Of a DNA stretch of 64,000 nucleotides, positions 31,277-41,277 are shown in pieces. The DNA comes from Littorina saxatilis (Eukaryota > Mollusca > Gastropoda > Littorinimorpha > Littorinidae). The first letter of the stretch is position 1. Each line of letters opens with the position of its first letter. Location of the stretch: positions 28,659,117-28,723,116 of the forward strand of contig NC_090250.1 of assembly GCF_037325665.1 (NCBI RefSeq). The letters are read 5' to 3'. The notes below the pieces were generated by a model that ran no database searches, was not told where the DNA came from, and saw only the letters and a list, made by a program, of their open reading frames with translations. A program made the position numbers and the translations under genes.

Positions 31277-31591
31277 GTAAGTGGAAAATCCCTGTCAGCA
31301 TTGAATTAGTCTGTCATCGTGATTGATTCAAGAACGGCAAAGATAAGAAGATTTTAAAGTTATTTACATGTTTAGGCTGAAGTCTCTTTCATGTACATAG
31401 TTAGCTGAAAGTTGTAGCGTGAGCTACTGCCGTTGGATGTTGGCTTTGACTTAGGTTCGTAAACTCCTTCTTACGATATTATTGACCTTTTTTCGTGATT
31501 GATTCTCTGATACTCTGAATGTGGAAGGCTAGTTTTATGACTGGTAACATATTTCATTGGCAGGGAGTTGACGATGTAAAAGCTGTTCTTA
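31277..31591. other. No gene seen
   Basis: Ordinary AT-leaning sequence between the candidate exon and a palindromic repeat. Confidence 0.5.
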
Positions 31592-31700
31592 AATTAGCCC
31601 GACATCGACTTCGCGAAGTCTTTTTAGCGAAAATTCAGTGCCAAAGCTTCGTGAGGCACGCTTTGTGAAGTAGGCTTCGCGAAGTTGACTTCGCCCAATT
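31592..31700. repeat. Short palindromic element rich in CTTCGCGAAG
   Basis: Inverted ends AATTAGCCC...GACTTCGCGAA and TTCGCGAAG...GACTTCGCCCAATT enclose further inverted TTCGTGA/TTTGTGAAG motifs. About 110 bp, with the look of a small MITE. Target duplication not clear. Confidence 0.7.
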
Positions 31701-31768
31701 AATATTAAGACTTAAAGGTCACAGTGTAGTGTCTTCTCTGTCCCTGTTTCTTTGTCTTTCGTGGTTTT

Positions 31769-32335
31769 TGAGTCACTTGAGAAAAAGTGACTCTATGTAA
31801 TCGGTCAGTGTTAGTCTGTCCGGCCGGCCGTCCGTCCGGCCGGCCGTCCGGCCGGCCGTCCGTAGACACCACCTTAACGTTGGACTTTTCTCGGAAACTA
31901 TCAAAGCGATCGGGCTCATATTTTGTTTAGTCGTGACCTCCAATGACCTCTACACTTTAACGATGGTTTCGTTGACCTTTGACCTTTTTCAAGGTCACAG
32001 GTCAGCGTCAAAGGAAAAATTAGACATTTTATATCTTTGACAAAGTTCATCGGATGTGATTGAAACTTTGTAGGATTATTCTTTACATCAAAGTATTTAC
32101 ATCTGTAGCCTTTTACGAACGTTATCAGAAAAACAAGGGAGATAACTAGCCTTTTCTGTTCGGCAACACACAACTTAACGTTGGGCTTTTCTCGGAAACT
32201 ATAAAAGTGACCGGGCTCAAATTTTATGTGAACGTGACTCATTGTGTTGTGAATAGCAATTTCTTCCTGTCCATCTGATGCCTCATATAATATTCAGAAC
32301 TGCGAAAGTGACTCGATCGAGCGTTTGCTCTTCTT
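31769..32335. mobile_element. Non-autonomous repeat with GAGTCACTT / AAGTGACTC ends
   Basis: Begins with GAGTCACTTGAG paired to AAAAAGTGACTC and ends with GAAAGTGACTCGATCGAGCG. Inside is a (CCGGCCGGCCGT)n-like tract (31818-31862) and a duplicated segment: AACGTTGGACTTTTCTCGG near 31873 recurs as AACGTTGGGCTTTTCTCGG near 32175. No protein. I believe it is a dispersed molluscan repeat, from family resemblance only. Confidence 0.6.
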
Positions 32336-32351
32336 GTTTGTATAGTAGTAT

Positions 32352-33394
32352 GTAGAGGTTACATGCCGAGTCTCAGTGATTATTAAAAATAATGGTCGAA
32401 GTTGGCGGATCATGAAAAATGCGAGCTTCAGCGAGCTTTTTCATGACCGCGAACTGAGACCATTATTTTTAATAATCACTGAGACGAGGTGTGTAACCTC
32501 TTTATTCCTCCTTTCTTCAGTTATTCAAAGAAAACAGGAGTTTTTGTGCGAAAGTTTGATCGAATCCGAATCACTCAACCAGTCAACCTGCGCAGGCGAT
32601 CGATTAATGCGCGGTTGTATAGTTCCGTGCAAATCATTCCATTCTGTTAACACTTCTTGTCAGTTTCCCTGTTTTAGACTAAAATCAAGTACACAGATAT
32701 GCTGTTATTCTGCTGTGGCGGTAAAGGCAGATATTGTGTGTTCTGTTTATGTTTTAGTATCGTGTTAGGATAATGTTCTTTCGTCAAATGGGACTAGCAG
32801 ACGAACTTTTGCACCCGTGTTCGAACGTTAATTACTGTATGAAGTTCAGTTTTCTGGGGAAAATAGTGTATGAAACCGCTTTATGTTGTTTAAATTGATG
32901 AGATGTGTGCATTTTGTTGCGTGTGATCTTTTTATAAAATGAAATATTGTTGAAAACTGACCGTCGGATTGCAGTCAGTGTTGTCGAAGAAACTGCGTTA
33001 AAAGAAGGGGAACTACTCTTGTCGGCAAGAGTATGAGTTACTTGCCTTGGGAATTTGCTTGTGATGAACGGTGTGTGCACGGCAGATCTAGATTCAGAAA
33101 ACAACCTAACTCATGGATTTTATATGGAGATTCATGTGTTCAGGCCTGTAGTTGTTAATTTAAATGCGGTATGTTTGTATTGTTTGCTCCAGAGATGTAT
33201 ATTTCGTACGTATAGAGCGTTCGGAACTTTTCAGTCGCAAAAGTAGTACCAAAACAGAACAGCTTCTCAACCCATTGCGCTATCGAGGATTCAGGCTGTT
33301 GCTGGCTCGTTATTTGTTTGGTTGCTGGGTCATTATCGAAAAATAACTAGCTCTACAAGTTTACAGAGGTAAAGAAGCAGAGGGGGGAATAACG
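32352..33394 (+). mobile_element. About 1.05-kb repeat with a 146-bp foldback end, copy A
   Basis: Highly similar, in opposite orientation, to 50460-51508. The left end (32355-32500) folds back on itself with arms of about 70 nt (GAGGTTACATGCC ... GTGTGTAACCTC). The right end is AAGCAGAGGGGGGAATAA, whose reverse complement resembles TTTATTCCTCCTTTCTTC just inside the foldback, so true terminal inverted repeats may lie there. A 130-codon frame at its left end overlaps the foldback and has a counterpart in copy B, but shows no domain. Confidence 0.85.
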
Positions 33395-33735
33395 TAGATT
33401 TCTTTTGTGATCAGCATTATCGTTTAGTGGCAGAACAGTCACAAGTGTGTAAAAGAAATTCAGGCATGTTGATGATGTATGTTACTCCTCTTGGTATCTT
33501 CTTCTCTCTCACGTGATAATGTTGTTATCTTGGTCTTCTTTTTTCTTGGGTTAGTGTCCGCATGTATATTATATATTATATATGACCCCTTTCTCAAGTT
33601 CGTCTCGCGAGAGTGTGTGATAAATTAATAAATAGGCTTATTTGCCGTTGTTTCCTTACTTGGAAGGATCAAATGGTTGGTTTATGATCTTGATGTTGGA
33701 CGCCACTTGACCTTTGGAAGCAACGTGTATATATT
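33395..33735. other. No gene seen
   Basis: AT-rich; short TATATTATATATTATA run near 33566. Confidence 0.5.
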
Positions 33736-34260
33736 GTGATGTGGGTGTGTTTACAGTCACTTCATCGGATGTTCTGTCCCGTTCTGTTTAGGTTCAAGTG
33801 GGTTGTGCGGACACATGCATGTAGTTCTGATTTTGATGGGTTTTCAGTGTTGACGCTAGATAAAGGTATAGAGAAGACAACTTTCTTGCTTTACCTGCAA
33901 AGCCCTGTAAATGGGCTTTTTCTTCATGTTCATGCGTGTGGTTTGTGCTGGTGCATTTCTTGGGAATTTGGTGGAAGTTTCAGTGTAACGTGTTGAAGCT
34001 AACCAAAAGCAGGGAAGAAACGTTTAAGGTTTACTAACACCTTTTATGCAGAAGAGCTTTTTCTTTATGTTCATGCGTGTTGGTTGTGCGGATGTGCGGT
34101 TTCTTCTCTTGCAAGTTTTGTTGAATTTTTATTGTTACATCTTATAGCCAGACAACGGTAGTGAAGACGACGTTTTATGCTTTGACTGTACATTTATGAA
34201 GAAGAGCTTTTTTCATGTTTATGTGCGCGGGTTGTGCGGATAGAACTTTCATTCCCAGTG
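33736..34260. repeat. Degenerate tandem repeat, about 140-150 bp period
   Basis: GCTTTTTCTTCATGTTCATG or near variants recur at about 33916, 34057 and 34207, each followed by CGTGTGGTTGTG-like or GGGTTGTGCGGAT-like sequence, and each preceded by a GAAGAC...TTGC..TACCTG-like block. Divergence is high, so the duplication is old. Confidence 0.6.
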
Positions 34261-34963
34261 TTCTAACTTAAGTTATAGTTTGTGTAATTTTCTGTCTTCG
34301 TTTTGAACGCGGCTGAATTGCGTAGGTGGGACAACTTTATTATTTTTACGAGCAGAATTTTGTGGACAAGGTACGGGAAAAGGGAAAAATTCATGAAACC
34401 ATGTGGGGAAGACAGCTACAATGCTGCTCCCAGAATAAAAGCCATCATCGGTGATTTCATGATTATTGCAAAGCGATGTGACCCATTTGAATCCATTTTC
34501 AGTTGTATAGATTTTGCACAGTAACCGAGTAACCTCTTTTTTAAATAAAGAAAACAGATCACAAATTAAATCATCTGAGTAACAGCGATAATTTATCTTC
34601 CCGTGGTGAGTTGACCTTTAAGTGGCTACACATTATCTTTCCCTTTTGTTCAGGTAGTCCCCAATATTGCTGTAGATAAGAAGAGCAAAACGAATGTTCT
34701 CCTCATTCTCTTTAAAGCCTGCTCAAAATAGAAGTAATTACTATCGAGTAGAGGCTTCTCTGCCATTAATCGGCTAACAAAACAGACGCTATGTCTGACA
34801 CAGATTTGCAATGATCATAATGACACAAACATAATGACACACACATTTTTTTCGGGACAATAATACCCTGTAAAGATAAGTAGAACGGTTGTAAAGGTTT
34901 CTGTCAAAACTGGAGAGTGTTTATGCCAAAAATTACGTGCAAAGAAACGACCGTAATTGTTCT
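34261..34963. other. No gene seen
   Basis: A 73-codon plus-strand frame at 34303-34524 is unidentified. Nothing else recognised. Confidence 0.45.
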
Positions 34964-35015
34964 TTCTTTATTTGGTGTTTTACGTCGTTTTCAACCACGA
35001 AGGTTAACCGTAATT
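34964..35015 (-). mobile_element. 3' fragment of a SINE (same 3' end as at 57.3 kb)
   Basis: Minus strand reads AACCTTCGTGGTTGAAAACG, then ACGTAAAACACCAAATAAAG, matching the 3' end of the element at 56930-57324. Only the tail is present, as with 5'-truncated retroposed copies. Confidence 0.75.
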
Positions 35016-35278
35016 GTTGAATGAATAAGTCGTGGAAAGAAAAAGTTAGGATCCATTACTTTTTGTATTCACATTTTTTTTTATATTGTTGTTCAAATGT
35101 ACACATAGACCCACTTTCTGTGTCCTGTATGAACTGACGACGTGGGAACAAGCAATAATCAAGTTGGCTTTTTATTACCGTGAAACGAAACCGTAATAAA
35201 GAAACCGGTTAGATTTAAATCGCTCTTAAAGGCTGCTGCACATATCGCAAGAAGTGGTGCAAGTACGCAGTTGCAAAC
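35016..35278. other. No gene seen
   Basis: AT-rich flank between SINE pieces. Confidence 0.5.
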
Positions 35279-35410
35279 CGGCACGGTTGGCCTAGTGGTA
35301 AGGCGTCCGCCCCGTGATCGGGAGGTCGTGGGTTCGAACCCCGGCCGGGTCATACCTAAGACTTTAAAATTGGCAATCTAGTGGCTGCTCCGCCTGGCGT
35401 CTGGCATTAT
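35279..35410 (+). mobile_element. tRNA-derived SINE head (3'-truncated)
   Basis: A tRNA-like head with A box TGGCCTAGTGGTAAGG and B box GGGTTCGAACCCC, followed by GGCAATCTAGTGGCTGCTCC and then loss of similarity at about 35410. The acceptor stem does not pair well and the body continues like a SINE, so I do not call a functional tRNA. Confidence 0.8.
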
Positions 35411-35881
35411 TCCAGCGTCGCGGACGACGCTGGTATCTGCGGTCGGGAAGACTTTCCACGAATTTGCCTGCAGGGCGCCGCCATGTTTTCTGTGCTCGAC
35501 TGCGAGCAGACCACAGGCACATTACACCCAAAATTCTTGTAGGCATACACAGACGCAACATAGCATATACAGACAATAACACCCACAACACTTCAACTGC
35601 ATATGAAAGGAATAAAAATAAATCCGCAAATCAGTCGCGCACAAAACACCAGAAAGAAAAACAAGGAGTACCAAAGCGGCGTGCAGAAACTAAACTGACT
35701 CGGAGACTGAGAAGAAACATTTATCACACGATGTGGATAGCAAACATTAAAATAAAACAGATAAGTCAAGCAAAAAATAAACACAAATATCGAAAACACA
35801 ATAAACAAAGGTAAAGAAAACAAAAAGAGATGCTTGCCGACAGTCAGTGTGTGTGTGCGTGGTTTGCCGTGTGCGTCAGCG

Positions 35882-35920
<39 letters not shown>

Positions 35921-36115
35921 CGCGTGCATGCGTGCGTAGGCTACGTTCTTGCGTGTGTGCGTTCGAATGAGAAAGAAGAGAGAGAGAGGATTGAACAATG
36001 AGGTCACGTTCTCTGTCACATGAATACATATACACACACTGAAGGCTACTTCGGACACGAACACTTGCCAACAACTGTGGTTGGACATGCTTTTGAAATG
36101 TAATATTTTTTCGAC
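35411..36115. other. No gene seen; (GT)n array
   Basis: (GT)n at about 35881-35916. The rest is moderately AT-rich with overlapping frames and no domain. Confidence 0.5.
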
Positions 36116-36300
36116 ATGATTTCTGGACATACGAATCCCGCTGTGTTGCCTACTGATGTTGCGAATGATGATGAAGGTTTTGAGTTGACTGACCTTGAGG
36201 AGGGATTGCATCAGGCGTTTATCGTCTCAAATTATATCCTTGCTACTTTTCAGGAGTCAACTATTGCCATTCATGGTAACTTGGATAGTCAATGTTTTTT
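36116..36300 (+). other. Unidentified open stretch cut by the assembly gap
   Basis: A plus-strand frame reads MISGHTNPAVLPTDVANDDEGF and on to GFELTDLEEGLHQAF and is still open at the gap. The composition is acidic and non-repetitive, compatible with coding, but no family is recognised and no splice site is evident. Confidence 0.2.
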
Positions 36301-36500
36301 NNNNNNNNNNNNNNNNNNNNNNNNNNNNNNNNNNNNNNNNNNNNNNNNNNNNNNNNNNNNNNNNNNNNNNNNNNNNNNNNNNNNNNNNNNNNNNNNNNNN
36401 NNNNNNNNNNNNNNNNNNNNNNNNNNNNNNNNNNNNNNNNNNNNNNNNNNNNNNNNNNNNNNNNNNNNNNNNNNNNNNNNNNNNNNNNNNNNNNNNNNNN
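36301..36500. other. Assembly gap (200 N)
   Basis: Exactly 200 N characters, probably a placeholder of arbitrary length. Frames crossing it are meaningless. Confidence 1.
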
Positions 36501-36589
36501 CCGTAAAGTAGTTCAACAGTCATATGACTGGCTCCATGCCTACCACAATATTGCACTTTCTCTTTCTCTAATTTAGGAGGTGTCCCTTC

Positions 36590-36975
36590 CCCTCTCTATT
36601 TGCTGTCTACCCCCCCCTCCTCCTCCTCCCCTTGTCCACATGTTTCTCTTCCTAAGAATGGCCTACTATCCCCCGAACACCCCACCATCCCCCTCTCTCT
36701 CTTTCCCTCACATACTCTAACCCATATCCCCATGCTTTCCACTTTCATCATTGCACTGTAGACCTGCCAGTATACATTTTCTGTCTACCCCCCCCCCCCC
36801 CCGCCCCCCTCCTCCCCTTGTCCACATTTTTCTCTTTCTTAGATGGCCTACTATCACCAGAACATCCCACCAGCCTCCTCCCTTACCCCCCCCCCCCCCT
36901 ATTCTCCAACCCAAATCCCCATGCTTTCCACTTTAGTAAACATTGCACCGTTGACCTGCCAGTATCGATTCCCCA
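36590..36975. repeat. Two-copy tandem duplication, C-rich, about 185 bp unit
   Basis: The order TGTCTACCCCCC..., CCTTGTCCACAT, TTTCTCTT..., GGCCTACTATC, CCCCATGCTTTCCACTTT, GACCTGCCAGTAT occurs twice (about 36600-36777 and 36781-36968). Poly-C runs differ in length between copies. Confidence 0.85.
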
Positions 36976-37441
36976 AACATGACGTGTGGTAAGTAAATGG
37001 GTAAAGACGTTCTTCTGACCTTCGCACACACTGTGCTGAGAGTAAAGAGGGCATAGAAACGTCAGCTCGCCTGTCGATCCACTTGCTTTATAATATGTAC
37101 ATCTGCAAGGCATGCAAAGAGAGGAAGGATAAGAGTGTGTGTGTGTGTGTGTGTGTGTGGGGGGGGGTCTTTTCTTGCGGACCGGTATATGTTACTTGTT
37201 CATTTAGTTGGTTTTTTTGTGGTCGAAATTGGGTGATGATTCTCATTTCCTTGAACTCATGTGGGTCAAGATGGGCGAGACCAGATCATAATTCCGGTTC
37301 GCTTGACCATTCAGTGCTTCACGTACACGTCTGAGGGAGAGGAAGAAACCTTGCTCAGGTCGCTTTTCCTGCTTGTTTTTGCAATCGTCACGTTATAGTC
37401 TGACACCACTCTCACACAGTTCGAACCTTTCCACTAAAAAA
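36976..37441. other. No gene seen; short (GT)n
   Basis: (GT)n then G-run at about 37135-37167. No recognised frame. Confidence 0.5.
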
Positions 37442-37520
37442 AAAAAGCAGATCTCAGGTTCGACCTTTGGACTCGCCAACCCCATGAGCCGTGCGCCTTT
37501 ACCACTCGGCCAAGTGGGCC
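37442..37520 (-). mobile_element. tRNA-like SINE head fragment
   Basis: Minus strand reads GGGCCCACTTGGCCGAGTGG (A box of tRNA-Ser/Leu type) ... CCAAAGGTCGAACCTGAG (B-box-like). An A-run abuts it on the plus-strand left. Probably a short SINE relic. Confidence 0.6.
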
Positions 37521-38062
37521 CAACGGGGGGATCGTAACTGGCGGTCAGCAGGGGACAGGGGGAGGGGGTGGGTATAGAGTAGAGGAGAGGGTGACCTCAA
37601 ATAGACGTGGTGACGTAGACTTGTCCCAAGGCCAGGGGTGTTGACATTAGCGGTGAAGTGGCGTACTCTCTGCGGTCTTCAGTGTGTGTGAGTGTCATAG
37701 AGGGCTTGAAGAGTCTTGCAGGTAAATAAGGAGGAGGAAATATAGGTGTTGGGAGAGGGGGTGGAGGATGGAGGGAGGGGGGGGGGGGTGAGTTTGGGCG
37801 ATGAGAGTGCAATCAAATTTGCTGCATGTCCTTCACCCAGAATTCGTATGGTTCCTTTTGCAGTAAATACCATCCCCCAGAAAGACATCGAATGCGGTTC
37901 GAGGTAGGATTAAGGAGGTATGTTGGCGGATGATGGTAGGGTGGGAGTAGAAGATCAAGTGTGCTAGTGCGTGCTATTGTGTGTGGTGTTCATTTTCAGC
38001 AGGAAGTCTGCATGGCATTTTGCTTTAATTAGTTCATTTTAGCGTGCCTAGCAGTATGCCCA

Positions 38063-38067
<5 letters not shown>
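37521..38067. other. No gene seen
   Basis: G-rich stretches (for example 37556-37590 and 37745-37790). No convincing frame. Confidence 0.5.

Positions 38068-38122
<55 letters not shown>
38068..38122. repeat. (GT)n microsatellite
   Basis: About 27 uninterrupted GT units. Confidence 0.97.
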
Positions 38123-38123
<1 letters not shown>

Positions 38124-38857
38124 CATAATTCTGTGCGTATCTGAGGTACGGAAAACATCAAGATCAGAAGAAATTCGTTTTACACTGTCGATAATGTGTA
38201 ACAACACGGGTAGTGCCAATGAGCACACTGATGCCACACACTCTGTTTTACCACTGCCATCAAGAAGATAGAGTTAGAAAGTCCTTGGGCCAAATCTGGA
38301 AACATACTTAAAAAGAAGAGACGGATGGCGCCGAAAAAGAGCGCTGTTTGAAGGTTTCCATCCATTTCATGCGAACAAACACAAGTTTAAAGTGGATTGG
38401 CCAGGTCCAGAAATAGCAGAAGTTTGTGTGGATCGGTTGGGGGGGGGGGGGCAGGGCGAGGATTGGGAAGGTGGAGAATCATGGAACAAATCCCCGATCC
38501 CTTGTTACCACACGAGTCAAGTGCCCAACCACACACTGCTAAAAAAAATACTTGAAGTTCAATTGTGACTCTTGTGCTCGTATAAATTGACACGTGCACC
38601 ACAGAGGACCCAGACTGCATGGCTCTTGGCTTCACGATGAAGTGGTTGAACGCAGAGTTATAGAAAGTTCAAGTGTGACTTGATGACTGCCGGTGTGTAA
38701 ATTGACCCCACGACCACTGTCCGTGTGGCTAAAAGTGTGGTTCCGAAACAGGTCACTTGCTGGAAGAACCGGTGTCAATGTTTTCGTCGTACTGTGGCGA
38801 CCAAACTTTGTTTCACTTTGTGTGCTTTCCACATTTAGCCTTCGGTTAATGTTGACC

Positions 38858-38861
<4 letters not shown>
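38123..38861. other. No gene seen; a diverged duplication
   Basis: Two about 100-bp blocks (about 38548-38640 and 38650-38740) share AAGTTCAA.TGTGACT ... TAAATTGACxCC..G.ACCAC and may be an old tandem pair. A poly-G run lies at about 38439-38451. Confidence 0.45.
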
Positions 38862-38949
<88 letters not shown>

Positions 38950-38963
38950 ACAGACAGACAGAC

Positions 38964-38994
<31 letters not shown>

Positions 38995-39000
38995 GTGTGC

Positions 39001-39034
<34 letters not shown>
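38862..39034. repeat. (GA)n, (CAGA)n and (GT)n arrays in series
   Basis: (GA)n at 38862-38946, (CAGA)n at about 38948-38994 and (GT)n at about 39005-39034 directly adjoin. Confidence 0.96.
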
Positions 39035-39042
<8 letters not shown>

Positions 39043-39997
39043 CAGAGACAGAGATGTTTGACAAAAGGATGAGAAAGGAAACAGGATGTGTTTCCTGGAA
39101 AGTTTTAGTTGCTCAAGTTTCAATTTTACGGCAAACTCAGACGAGTGCCTCAGTTTGAATGAGATTTTTTTTTCTCGGTGTAGATCAACATTTGTCGTTT
39201 GAGCGTCAGTTAAATTAAATGGATGATCAGGAGTACTGCTGGAAGTGGCTCCCCCGTGGCTGTGTTTGTAAAGGACTTGGTTTCATTGTAATTCTAACTG
39301 TTTGTTTGCGGTAAGACTTTCTTAAACTTGACTCTTGAATTGGAAAGACACATCCCTGCGTTTGCCAAGTTGCCATTCGAATCAATGGAACTGAAATTCA
39401 CCCTCCGTGGTTTTTGATTCCTCTACATTGATACCATCTAAATAACAGGCTATCGGGCTTGAATGGGATACAATATTGTTCAGACTGAATTGCAAGTCCG
39501 TGTTTCATCATCAATGTTAGCTTTCATTCATTAAGTATTTTGATAAAGACTAAAAAGAGTCTGGCGGATGTTGATACATGTATTTGACTCAGCAGCTTTT
39601 ACCACCGACCCAATCTTGTCATGGATTCCAGTTGGATCTTTGAGCACACCATTGCTTTTAATCAAGCGAGTGTGAGTTTGGTCTTTTCACCAAACACTGG
39701 TCCATCTTTTTGTGTGTTTAAACGTTAGGCTATATTATAAGCAGTTTGACCATGTTTGCGAATTATAACAGTTTTACCATCGTTGCGAATTTTTCTTTTG
39801 ATTTCAGAAATTTAGTGTATTATTCTGTCAAGAATAATTACAGTGTACGTTTTATGAGCTCGCTTTAATCCGCTAACGTGATAAGGTTTATACTCGTACA
39901 TAAACACGGACTGGTGGATTTAACATTTTAGTCTCAGTAGGAGGAAAAAGGTTAAAAAAAAACCTTTACAGCCAAATACCCGGTCAAGAGAACAAAC
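39035..39997. other. No gene seen
   Basis: About 960 bp of AT-leaning, apparently unique DNA with no frame or RNA feature I can support. Confidence 0.5.
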
Positions 39998-40083
39998 AAA
40001 AAGACTGCAGCTTTGCAACTGCAAACTGCAACAACAACAAAAAGACTGCAGCTTTGCAACTGCAAACTGCAACAACAACAAAA
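39998..40083. repeat. Perfect two-copy 41-bp tandem repeat
   Basis: AAAAAGACTGCAGCTTTGCA with its continuation through AACAACAAC occurs twice back to back, followed by a partial third start. Confidence 0.93.
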
Positions 40084-40731
40084 AGATGTAAGACAAATGT
40101 TCGAAAGTTTAACAACTGTGTTGAAAACGAGCTCGAGTTTTAGAGCCCCAAAAAACCTTCTAAGCTTCTTATCCCTCCTTGAATCTCTAAATCCGTTCCT
40201 TTTCTGCACGGATTATGCAGTTGCACCGACACAACCTTGCAGTATATGCACAACAAATCACGTGTGCAGTGGTTTTTCAAAATTTCATTAAAAACAAGAT
40301 CCCTTTCAAAACGGCCCGTGCTAGTGATGATGGTTTAAAGGAAGCTGGCGGACTGAGTCTGCGCATACAGCGTTGTTTGATCATGTGATTGTCGTTGCCA
40401 GAAGCAACATCTCGGTCAACCAATCGTGTTTGTCTTGGATCAAGGAGGTCAGGAGCAGGTTCCGTGCGCTTCCGTCGCAGAGAGCTCATAACACGAGAAG
40501 GTCCAAATCGACTAAAAGGGACAGCTGACTGTGTTTGGGTTTAACAGGTTTTATTCAAGAATGTCAAATGACAAAACCGCACACATGTAATTAAAGCAAA
40601 GGAGCTCAACGAGCAATGCTTATGAGCGTGGTCTTTAAAACAGTCTGAAGTAGGAATTGAGTGTGTTAATGAATCGGTTAATTAAGACAGTTGGCTGTGT
40701 TTTGAAGTGACTATAAATATATTTACCAGTT
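40084..40731. other. No gene seen
   Basis: Ordinary sequence to the left of a SINE; no recognised frame. Confidence 0.5.
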
Positions 40732-41147
40732 ATCAATCAATCAATCAATCAATGAGTCTTATATCGCGCATATTCCGTGGGTACAGTTCTAGGCGCTCTG
40801 CAGTGATGCCGTATGAGATGAAATTTTATTCGGCCAGTAGATTGCAGCCATTTCGGCGCATATTTACCTTTCACGGCCTATTATTCCAAGTCGCACGGGT
40901 ATAGGTAGACAATTATTAACTGTGCCTAAGCAATTTTGCCAGGAAAGACCCTTTTGTCAATCGTGGGATCTTTAACGTGCACACCCAATGTAGTGTACAC
41001 GGGGGGAGGTTCGGACACCGAAGAGAGTCTGCACACAAAGTTGACTCTGTGAAATAAATTTCCGCCGAACCTGGGATCGAACTCACGCTGACAGCGGCCA
41101 ACTGAATACAAATCCAGCGCGCTACCAACTGAGCTATATCCCCGCCC
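40732..41147 (-). mobile_element. Full-length tRNA-derived SINE with (TTGA)n tail
   Basis: Minus strand: head GGGCGGGGATATAGCTCAGT, A box TAGCTCAGTTGGTAGCGC, B box GAGTTCGATCCC, a body of about 300 bp including TGTGTGCAGACTCTCTTCGG, and a 3' end GTACCCACGGAATATGCGCG...ATAAGACTCATTGATTGATTG. The same head occurs at 47514/49028 and the same 3' end at about 63066. Pol III promoter boxes are intact by eye; about 416 bp. Confidence 0.92.
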
Positions 41148-41277
41148 TGTGTGATTGAAAAAATAAATTCACAAGGAACAATTTTGTGATCAAAAAGAAG
41201 TTTTGGTGTTTTGGTGTGGCAAGCAAGGACAGCTAAGCTAGTGTTTAGATCTGATGTTGAAACGGCACTGTACTTAT

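Noticed and set aside
32376-32768. A conserved 130-162-codon gene in the paired 1.05-kb repeats
   Set aside because: The frame runs through the foldback hairpin and differs in length between copies; similarity is explained by the repeat itself and no domain is seen.
35279-35352. tRNA gene
   Set aside because: A and B boxes are present but the acceptor stem does not pair and a SINE body follows; the same holds for the heads at 19.8, 37.5, 41.1 and 49.0 kb.
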